From positions 22,078,245 to 22,142,244 of the forward strand of contig OY848917.1 in NCBI GenBank assembly GCA_963693285.1: 64,000 nt of DNA, in the 5' to 3' direction. The position numbers and the translations under genes are program-made. Of this stretch, positions 9,691-19,800 are shown in pieces. Numbering within the stretch: the first letter of the stretch is position 1; each line of letters begins with the position of its first letter. Source of the DNA: Xestospongia muta (lineage: Eukaryota > Porifera > Demospongiae > Haplosclerida > Petrosiidae). Below the pieces are notes generated by a model. That model saw nothing but the letters and a program-made list of their open reading frames with translations, searched no databases and was not told where the DNA came from.

Positions 9691-10870
9691 ACGTACATGG
9701 AAACAATGTATCCACATAACTAAGTACACATTTACCAACCTAAGGTTATATTTTATTAACATGGTATGTACATGGATTCAATGTATCCACCCTACATGTA
9801 CATTGTATAGTAATCTATTGTTACCATGGTACGTACATAGATACAGTGTAACCATGCAGCTAAGTATACAATTGCCACCTTATTGGTACATTGTATATTA
9901 ATACATGGTTACTGTGATATGTACATGGATACAATGTAATCATGTAGCTAAGTATAGATATTCCACCATATTGATATATTGTATAGTAATCCATGGGGTA
10001 TCCTAGTACATACATGGATAAAGCTAAATATAGATATTCCACCTTATTGATATATTGTATAGTAATCCATGGATACCCTAGTACATACATGGATAAAGCT
10101 AAATATAGATATTCCACATTATTGATATATTGTATAGTAATCCATGGGGTATCCTAGTACATACATGGATAAAGCTAAATATAGATATTCCACCTTATTG
10201 TTACATTGTATAGTAATCCATGGGTACCCTAGTACATACATGGATAAAGCTAAGTATAGATATTCCACCTTATTGATATATTGTATAGTAATCCATGGGT
10301 ACCCTAGTACATACATGGATAAAGCTAAGTATACATATTCCACCTTATTGATATATTGTATAGTAATCCATGGGTACCCTAGTATATACATGGATAAAGC
10401 TAAGTATACATATTCCACCATATTGTTACATTGTGTACATAGCTTTATCCATACATACAATGTATCTATGCAGATAATCTACTGATGTCACCCTACTGGT
10501 ACATTGTATAGTAATAATCCATTGTTACCATGATATGTACATGGATACAATGTATTCATACAACTAAGTGTTATATAGCTTCTTGGGGTTGTCAGGTTGA
10601 GGAGTATCTCTTTAAAATATATATCATAAACATAATGTAGCTCACAGGCCAACTGAACATGCGCAAATACATAAACATAAGATACCACACTAAGTATGTA
10701 TTTGCCAACCTAAGGTTACAGTGTATAATTGTATATGGTTACCACAGTATGTACATGGATACAATGATTCCATACAGCTAAGTATATAGCTGCCACCCCA
10801 TTGATAATTATATATAATAATCCATGGTTACCATAGTTACATGTACATGGATACAATGCCATGTATGTGG
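9690..10870 (+). repeat. 75-bp minisatellite with diverged edges
   Basis: The core (about 9960-10440) has at least six near-identical copies of a 75-76-bp unit. CCATGG-containing anchors fall at 9991, 10067, 10142, 10218, 10293 and 10368. Each unit contains TTGTATAGTAATCCATGG, CCTAGTACATACATGGAT and AAGCTAAGTATA. More diverged copies extend to both sides (GTACATGGATACAATG words from about 9770 to 10860). A gradient from identical core to diverged edges is typical of unequal crossing-over. Confidence 0.85.
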
Positions 10871-11212
10871 TGGACATGTCACAGTGTTACTGTGTATATT
10901 ATGAACTATACAGGAAATTCATTGATGTATTGTGGCATTACTGGATCTCTTAACTTTGACAATGAAATGAACAATATGATAACATTAGACTTTACTTGAG
11001 GTAACTAAATGACACAAATTATTTGTAATCAAGGCTAAGGCTACAAATAAAACTTGTTTATGTAATTTTGACCTTTTTAGTGACTGTAATGACTTCATCC
11101 TGTGCTAACAAGGAAAGGTTTATTTTAACAGAAACAGTTGCATTGAAACATTAGAGGATACATAATTTAATTCAGGTCATTGCTATTATACTAATATGTA
11201 TTGTCTTTTTAG
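10871..11212. other. No recognised feature
   Basis: AT-rich sequence upstream of the Argonaute relic. I looked for N-domain exons and saw none. Confidence 0.35.
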
Positions 11213-11318
11213 ATCACTATTAAGAAAACTAAACATGGTGAAATCAACCTGGACATTTTACAACAAGTTGTTTTAGACAGGTTTTAGACATCATAATGAA
11301 ACAATTACCATATATGGG

Positions 11319-12060
11319 GTAATAAATACATAACACTTAATAGACAAAACTTATGATGATTGCACAAGATTTTGACATGTATAATGTAAAAGGCTCCAGA
11401 AAGTAATGGAACATATAGCAAATTTTCACTGGTATGCAGTGGATCAATTTTCTAATGTATTATTATAAATGAACACTTACTTTATATATATATATATATT
11501 AACATAAGTGATTATATTTCAAGGTGAGGTCATAACTGCATGTATGGTCACAACTAGACCTACATGTAATTTGTGCATCACTAAATGTGTGAGAGTCTAG
11601 TGACATATCAAATTTACATGTTTGGTAAAACTTGTGGTTTTGCTCAGGATAGAGATAGTGGTAATTATCAAGCTTATGACTGCCCAAGATCAAAGTAATG
11701 TTGAATTCCACCATTGTGCATTATCTGTAGCATACTAGAAGTGATATTTGATGAGTGCTACCTTTAAAACCACAAAAATATTCCAATGACATCACATGTG
11801 ACTGTACACAAGTCTACAACTCTATTATTATTGAGTTGGATGAGATCCAGTAAATGTATCCCCACAACTAAAAAAATCAAAATGTAAAACAAAAAGTCCA
11901 TTAAATTTAGTACAAAATGGACAACACTAAGACTATGTAGTATGGTAACAAATTGAGATTCACAGTTATGTTGTTCAATGTGTTGTATGCAGTTGTAGTA
12001 TAAATCAATAGGATAATTTTTTTAATTATAAATTTGTTACAATTCCAAAGTTTGATTGTA
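11319..12060. other. Decayed interior of the Argonaute relic
   Basis: The PAZ and MID domains would be expected here, but neither strand shows them. A short (TA)n run lies near 11478-11500. Otherwise nothing is recognised. Confidence 0.35.
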
Positions 12061-12063
12061 CTA

Positions 12064-12175
12064 AGTATGATATAGTCATCAATGATATCAGTGACTTAAT
12101 GAGGTTATATCATATTTTATGTATGATATGATCATCAATTATATAAGTAACCTAAGGAGGTTATATAATTAGTTT
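12064..12175 (+). repeat. 56-bp repeat, two copies (first site)
   Basis: GTATGATATAGTCATCAATG and GTATGATATGATCATCAATT start 56 bases apart (12065 and 12121), each followed by ATATAAGTAACNTAANGAGG-like sequence and TTATATCAT. The same two-copy block occurs at 13162-13266 in the same orientation, on either side of the two PIWI-domain exons of the Argonaute relic. Confidence 0.7.
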
Positions 12176-13161
12176 CATTAACGCAAATTGTATGAGGATT
12201 GCCTTTCACTGTAAGTACTCACAATATTATAATGACAATGGCATTGCAATATTAGGCTGTTAGAAGCATTGATATTGAAGGATATCATTACTGTTCTTCT
12301 AATATAGTACTAGGATAAAGAATGCATTATATAATTACATAGTTAGAGTGATTTTATATTGATGCTGTAGAAAGTAATGAAAGTTAAACAAATGGGACCT
12401 TAAGTGATGTATTTCTTGAAATTCTTTTTTAAACTAGCGATTCAAGCCATTCTCTTTTTTAGAGATGGAATTAGTGAAGGACAGTTTGATGCAGTAAGTT
12501 TTAAAATAATTTTTGATACACTGTAAATAGACAAAATTAATTGTTCTTTAACATCAGTGTTTAGTTACAATGCTATGAGAAGACAACAAAGTATTGTATT
12601 CAGGCTAATATGTAGTTTATTATACAAGACTGTATTTGTGAATCAGAACTACCAACTGTTCTATTAAATACAGGCTATTATAACAAGGTTTCTAGTGAAT
12701 TAGCAAATTTTAAAGACAAACAATTCAATAAAAAACTACATTGAGTTAAGTAACAAGTTATAACTATGTATATCACAACAATTACTACACTGGCTGTAAT
12801 TTTGGTTAAGTGCCATGTTGATACCGTTTAGCTTGTTTTCATTGGAATTTAATTTTCATTAAGCATCTGATGTGCAAAAATTAATTAACTTTGTGATAAA
12901 TAAACAGGAAGCAAACACAACAATTATATCTCATGTAAATCTGCATAACAAAATTTATATTCAATAACAAGTTGACTATATTGTATGTAGTAGTTCAGTA
13001 TTATTATTGACTTCCTCTAATTTATTATTGTTTACTGTATTGTGCCATATAATTTATTGTGTTTTACTACTAGGTCAGATTAAATGAAATAGGAACCATT
13101 CAAGAAATATGGCAAAGGAGGGAGTGATTACTGTTGCCTAATAATATTTCTAAATGTTCAA

Positions 13162-13266
13162 AAGTATGACATGATCATCAATTATATAAGTGACGTAATG
13201 AAGTTATATCATATTTTAAGTATGATATGATCATCAATGATATAAGTAACATAATGAGGTTATATC
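13162..13266 (+). repeat. 56-bp repeat, two copies (second site)
   Basis: GTATGACATGATCATCAATT (13163) and GTATGATATGATCATCAATG (13219), again 56 bases apart; homologous to 12064-12175. Confidence 0.7.
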
Positions 13267-13269
13267 AGA

Positions 13270-13552
13270 AAATAGTTTAGTCAATGGAACAAGGATCGAT
13301 CATTGAGATAATAAACTCTTTTACTAGATTATTGACATATTTTAAGTTATTACATCCAAGACAATTGCAGTAAAATCTATCTAGTGGTCATCTTTCAATA
13401 TACACTCCTCCCTGGTACCCTTCCACTTTTAATAATATTATCATTACAAAAAAATCTAATTGCAGCAAGAAGGGAAGTTACATAATAATATTTGTATTAT
13501 GTAAAAATGTTTTAAACTATAAAGCACTAATAGTAGATATAAGGTAGTTTAG
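13270..13552. other. 3' flank of the ROC-COR-Death gene
   Basis: Short AT-rich stretch between the Argonaute relic and the end of the minus-strand gene. It should contain the gene's 3' UTR. Nothing else was recognised. Confidence 0.4.
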
Positions 13553-13860
13553 TTATTGACGTCTGGGGAGACCTAGATGGTCACGTATTTCATTAGCTTT
13601 TGCTAAGTTGTCAACGATCTTTCCCTCAATAGCAGAGATCATTGTCTTCCAGGTAACAGGCGATGGCTGAGATGTCAACCAGGTGTTGATTACTTGAATG
13701 AGTTTAAATTTGTTATTTTCTGGACTCTTTTGTAAACCATTCAAAATATCGTCAGAAACTCTTAAAGCTGTGCCAATTACATACCACTGGTGACTGATAT
13801 CAGCTAATAACTCGAGTAGATTATGTTTATCTGGGGCAGTATTTTCAACATCTAGAGAAC
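13553..13860 (-). CDS. Terminal exon: Death domain
   Basis: A 308-nt exon with acceptor TATGTAG, entered in phase 1, ending at the stop before 13553. It reads GSLDVENTAPDKHNLLELLA, DISHQWYVIGTALRVSDDIL, NGLQKSPENNKFKLIQVINT, WLTSQPSPVTWKTMISAIEG, KIVDNLAKANEIRDHLGLPR. This is the six-helix Death-domain pattern: W-Y-x-I-G-x-A-L, then a spaced hydrophobic helix with W-L, then the T-W-x-T-M helix. Death domains pair with each other to build signalling complexes. It is the C-terminus of the gene. Confidence 0.8.
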
Positions 13861-16800
13861 CTACATAAAAAATAAAGATCTAAACACAGTAGTTAGAAGT
13901 CATTGTAACATTAGTATTTTTTGTTCTTACACATACAATATCCATTAGCTTGTATAGCTGATAATCTTAAATAAGCTGACATTTAAAAGTACATGTAACA
14001 ACAAAGAAAATCCTGCGTAAGTTTTATATAATTCTTTATGATACTTTAATGTATGCATATATAATTTAATAATAAATTACACATGTATAGATGGTTTAAC
14101 AAGTAAGACTGATGCTTACTATCTTATCTAAACTTTCAGACAATAATAAGAGATATTATTTAATAAAAGAAGGTACCACTAACACTATACACAAACCTTT
14201 AAAAAGGAGTTTTTCAGATATCCTTTCAATATCGCGCTCATTTAATGAAGGATAAGCAAGATCCTATAACAAAATGTGGTATAAATATGATGCAGTACAA
14301 AATGCACTGTAAGTAAGATCCAGTACAGAATGTGGTATAAGTATTGTGCTATACAGAATGTGGTATAAATATGATCCAGTACAAAATGTGGTAAAGTATG
14401 ATGCAGTACAAAGTGTATGACACATGACATTACATTTATTGTATGATCAAACTAACATATACTTACCAAAGGATTACGTCCAGCAAACACACTAACTTGA
14501 CTGCAACGTTCCTTTACTGACATGTCACTTAATAATAAGGGTGATGATGAGAAAAAAGAACACCTTTCTACTATATGTTGAAGGTGGTCTTCTCTAAGTG
14601 ACAATTCAGCACTGAAAAGTGCTTTTGTGACTGAAGGAGCAATGCAAAGAAAAGGGTCATAAACTCCTATAATCTCTTCAATGCGCACTTTCTTGGTGTT
14701 GCTGTCATCTCTAACATTACCTTTTGTAAGGACTGATCGAGCAACATCTTTTATATTATAAAGTGTACGTTTATCCATGAGAAGACTACGAGCTTTTCCT
14801 ACTTCGCTAGGAGCAATGAGGTACTCCTCACATTTAAATGAGTGCATCTTACTTTTCAACTCTAATATGGTCTGAACAACGTCATTGAAAACTTTGTGGC
14901 TGTTTTCAATGTCATTCATTGATGTAACTACTGTAACACAACGATAGTGCTCTGTTACTTCGACAATAACTTCAACTTCATCATCATTCTCCCAATAAAT
15001 ACCATTCGTCCATACATCACAACGACGAGCTAACATTAGGATTTGTGGATCATCAGCAAGTTTTCCAGCTTTATAATGGCGTGGAAGACAAAAAATGTAA
15101 GAAAGGCTAAAAAGGAGAAGATGAAGAAATCGTGTTGAGAGGAATTGGTTAGGATCAGGATACCAGAGGCACCATCCCAACCCATTTTCTATTTTAATAT
15201 CTATGGGGGGTGTACCATGAATGAGGGATGGAAAAAACAACAACTCATCTGATGGAAGAGGAATTGAAGCTGATATATTGGTTTTGAACATTTGTAGCAT
15301 ATTAGATTCTAAAACATGACAGAACTGAAGACTTTTAAGGAATCCAATTATCATATGAATATCGTGCTTTGGAAATAATCTTTCCAGAACAGACATAGGC
15401 ACAATGCCAGTATTACTAGCAATATTTTGATGGACATGTTCAATTTCCTTTGGAGCAAAAAGGACACCATTGACTTCAACGAGAAGAGCAGCTCTGTCAA
15501 TAATTATCCAACTTTGAGCATCATCATCATTTTTAATGAATAAGATGAGACCTTTGTCACTTAAAGTGGTTAGAAATTTCAATAAGACTGACTTTTCAGA
15601 AGGAAGTGAAGGGTCGTCACGCTTTCGTAATACAGCACATAGCTCTTCCAAGCTAATGGCTATCTTTTGAAGCAATTGCAAGAACGAGAATTGAACATGA
15701 CAGTAGAAACTAATTTTATCAGATCGATCAAGTACAGCTGTACAGCTATAAGAAAGCATACCAACAAACTCCTTGACACCTTTTCCTCCAGGACGATGAC
15801 ATTCCATAGGTAAAAACCCAAAAAAGTGTTGTGAATGATCAGCTTTTTCAGCAACTTCAGCAACTGCTTTTGAAATTTCCTCATAACCACCAGTCATTTC
15901 ATCAAGTCGACTTCCAATGACAAGTATTTGAGATGGCCTTGAGCTTGATAAATGAAGACAGGCATTCTTTATAAAATTAAACCAGTAATATAAATCATAC
16001 TTAATTGTGAGGAGATCATTAGTCATCTTAGAAAGTATGGCAAAAACAGCAGGTGTGCTTAGCATGAGATTTTCGAGAATTGCTGCATGGCTACTGTAAT
16101 ACTCCTCATGCCCTGCAAGATCATAAAGGACAATGTTTCCCACTTCGTGACTTGAAAAGGTATGTGCATTAATCCCAGCAGTAAGTACATCTACTGGAAT
16201 AGGATCAGATGTGTCAAACTTGTAGTTAGGTAGTTTCTTAGCTCGTTCCATAATGACTGCTGCAAGTGAACTTTTACCTGCACCAGTGTTACCACAAAAA
16301 AAGACTTTGCTGTAAGATTCTACAGGAAAGTCTTTTTGACATTGCTCAAATGGCTCAAACATCTTTAAAATACCAAAGCGATTTACATTGTCACGATAAG
16401 CAAGCTCCATGGCTGTTTGATTACGTCGGTTCTTAGCCATTGGGTTGACCTTTCCTGATGACAAAAGGGATTTCACAACATCACCATAACAACCCTGGCA
16501 AGCAGCATGAAGGGGTGTATCACCAAACTAAAAATTAAAGTATATTTCCAGTAAACTGTAGTAATTGACTATTTATTTCAGATTAAAACATGACAATTAT
16601 AATTACTTCATTTATACCTAAATTTGAAAGCATTTTGTATGTATATAAACCAGTTAATTATCATGTCACAAACTAATAATAATAATTTTGTACCAATTAA
16701 AACATTGGTAAAATATTTTTGAAGGAATGAGAATTAGACATTTTGAAAAAAAGCTCAACTCATCCATATATTCTTAATATACAAACAACTAAGCCTGCAT

Positions 16801-19800
16801 TTAAAGAGACTTTGTTCCACTTTACTTTCTAATGGAAGAGTATCTACAGTGAGTGAAACTGACTGAAATCAGAGCTATTTTTTCAGAAACCTCTAAAACA
16901 GATCTAATTAATTATGCACTTACTTTCTATAATAATGTTTTGAATAAGCTAGTTAAAATGTTTAAGGACATATTATATGTTCTATATTAATCTTATTTAA
17001 TGAATAAACCATAAATGTATGTCACAACTTACATAATCAGCAATGTCAGGGTTAGCACCATTATTAAGAAGAAGCTGAACACATTTATTATTCCCTTTCT
17101 TAGATGCAATGTACAAAGCAGTTTGGCCACTCTATGTAAAATTTGTAAATGTAAAAGTACAAACAACAAATGATTGTTAGTGTATATAAAAATGATAAAA
17201 AGTGTTTCAATTAAATGATGCATCATTCCTTCTAACTATAGAAATTATGAGAGAGACATTCTTTAATATAATAACAATATTAAACTACTTATTAATAATT
17301 CATCAGGAAAAACTTTTAATGTAGTGAACTTTCCGACATATTGATACAGATTAGATGATAATTGTCTAAATGAGTGATAGTCTTCATAATTGGACTGTCA
17401 TGTGCTTACATAATAACCACAGTTGAGTCAAACTTTAAGTATTACTAAGTAGTAGAGGTTGTTTGCTGTAACATCTTAAAGTTGATATGATACAAAGGAG
17501 TTCAACTTTTTAAATGACTGTATCAGATATAGCATAGCACTGTATCAGATACAACAAGGCTGTCACATCACTTTGAACTTACATGGTAATCACATAAGCC
17601 ACAAACACATTTTAATTATTTTAATACAACAGATCTAATCGATTGTGTCTTACTTTCTATGATAATGTTTGAGTAAGCCAGTTAAAATGTTTTAGGACAT
17701 GATATATGCTATACATTAATTTTATCTTATTTAATGAATAAACCATAAATGCATGTCACAACTTACATAATTAGTAATGTCAGGGTTAGCACTCTTATTA
17801 AGAAGAAGCTGAACACATTCATTATTGCCTTCCATAGATGCAATGTACAAAGCAGTTTGGCCATCCTATGTAAATGTAAAAGGACAAATAACAAATGATT
17901 GTTAGTGTATATATAAATGACAAAAAGTGTTTCAATAAAATGATGCATCATTCCTTCTAACTATAGAAATTATGAGAGAGAAGTTCTTTAATATAATAAC
18001 AATATTAGACTACTTATTAATAATTCATCAGGTAAAACCTTTAATGTAGTGAGCTGTCAGACATTGTTGATACAGATTAGATGATAATTTTCTTAATGAG
18101 TCATAGTCTTCATCCTTGGGCTGTTGTGTCAAACTATAACTATTACTAAGTGTCAGAGGTTGTTTGTTATAATATGTTAAAGTTGATATGATACAAAGGA
18201 GTTCAAATTGTCAACAAACTGATTCAACTTATGAAATGATTGTATCGGATACAACGATGCTATCTCATCACTTTAAATTTTTATGGTAATCACTTAAGCC
18301 ACAAACACATTTTAATTATTTTAATACAACTTAAATCATACTGTATTGTACATGTGTTTTGTTGTAACATTAACAACCCTTGGGTCTGTTGGCTGTTGGC
18401 TTTGTTTACATCACAGCACCTGTATCTGCCATATAACCCTCATGGTTGTGTTTGTATACTTAACACTATCAATTACAAGTCAGCATACTTTGTCTCCAAT
18501 GTTAACATTAGCTCCCTTGGACAGAGCATCCTTAGTACCTTCCAAATTTCCTTTTCTTAAAGACTCTAAAAGTAAAGTGTCCTAAATAGAAAGGTAAAAT
18601 TTCTTACTTTTAACAGAATACCATTACAGAATTTTAAGATGTACATACACTCACATAGAACACTTATACTTCGAGTATGTATGAACTTCTAAATGTGATA
18701 TTACCTTATTACACTAAAAACTGTTCATTCACCAAAATGTTCTTATTACTTACTACCCAAACAATATTGACTAATAATTGCTGTACCTGTTTGATTTATA
18801 GGATATATATGTGCATATTTATATATTGTGAATGCTATAATTACATAAAGTGTATATCACAACAAGCACTACAAATATAGGGCAAGAGATTTGGTGCATA
18901 ATACATAGAAATGTGTACAAACTCATAACATATGACTTACAGCCTGTACAGCTTCTAAATTGTTGGCATTAGCATTAACTAACATCTTTATAATGTCATC
19001 ATTTTTATTCCAATAAGCTGCATGAAGTGCTGTACGTCCATACTAAATGATAATTGTGACAAAGATATGATGAGTCAAAATAAACAAATAAACAAAACAT
19101 AGATATAAAGATCAAAGTCTAAAGTATTGGATGCCTCCCTGTCAAATGTTTTAAAGCTAAACTATTGGCCAAAAATAGTGCCTCATGAAGCTTCACCTAG
19201 TGTCATAGTGCCACATGAAATTTTTTTCTGTGCACCATGTGCATACAAGGTCTGCAATTATATCACCAAAGAACTAGTCAAGCCTAGTGTTGATCGTAGA
19301 CAACAAACATCATTTAAAGTCATAAAGGTTTGGAATTTATATTCCTTCTGAATTTAAGTACTATTTGAATTTAATCCCATCTGAAGCCTCATTTTATTAA
19401 AGGTTGTTAACCAGCCTCATTTCTCAAAGCAACTTGTCCGAAAAAAACATCTTAATTACAAAGACTTGTTAAGAAATTTGTACTAAAGCTGGATTGGAAC
19501 GCTATTTTGATGGACATAATTTAAAGGTGACTTGTATACTGTTGAGCAAATTAGAAAAATCTGTAGTGAACAGTTCATCCAAAGTGAAGTGGTCATTTTA
19601 GTACTGAACCAGTTAAACACTATGAGGGACAACCACCTCCTGCAAAAAGTCTGCACAGGTACAGAAAACTCAGTAAATCAATAAATAAGATCGACAAAAC
19701 TGTGGTTGCTCCAAAATGGTCACAACTCTCTTCTAAAATCAATCCATTGCCTGAAATTACATGTACTCCTGATTTCTTTTGCATTGGTACAGTTTCTGAA

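Larger units (their letters stand above)
11213..13127 (+). pseudogene. Argonaute (AGO-clade) relic
   Basis: Three pieces line up in order with an AGO-type Argonaute. At 11213-11318 the L1 region reads ITIKKTKHGEINLDILQQVV, then in another frame VLDIIMKQLPYM, matching the family's LQAL..ALDVVMRHLPSM segment. At 12438-12493, a 56-nt exon with acceptor CTAG and donor GTAAGT reads IQAILFFRDGISEGQFDA, the PIWI-domain signature (FYRDGVSEGQF in AGO proteins). At 13074-13127, acceptor CTAG, VRLNEIGTIQEIWQRRE then TGA, matches the next helix (..ELLAIREACIKLE). PAZ, MID, the N-domain and the rest of PIWI are missing, and an in-frame stop and frameshift are present, so it cannot make a slicer. The S-E-G-Q form points to the AGO rather than the PIWI clade. 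Confidence 0.75.
16890..18330 (-). repeat. Tandem duplication of a 734-bp exon-plus-intron unit
   Basis: The exons at 17033-17131 and 17767-17865 lie 734 bases apart, and their introns are also alike on both sides. Examples are TTAGTGTATAT followed by AAGTGTTTCAAT, ATGCATCATTCCTTCTAACT, TTAATAATTCATCAGG, and AAACACATTTTAATTATTTT at about 17608 and 18304. The gene therefore gained a repeat by copying a whole exon with its flanks. Confidence 0.8.

Noticed and set aside
9860..10485. Open frames of 85-113 codons on both strands with internal peptide repeats
   Set aside because: They are shadows of the 75-bp minisatellite, open on both strands because the unit length is a multiple of three and has few stops.
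11499..11714. Minus-strand 71-codon frame in the Argonaute relic region
   Set aside because: No recognisable motif, no splice context, and it lies where the decayed PAZ/MID region would be on the other strand.
18240..18880. Plus-strand frames of 67-106 codons around the 18.5-kb ankyrin exon
   Set aside because: They are antisense to a spliced ankyrin exon or lie in intron; no domain or coding character.
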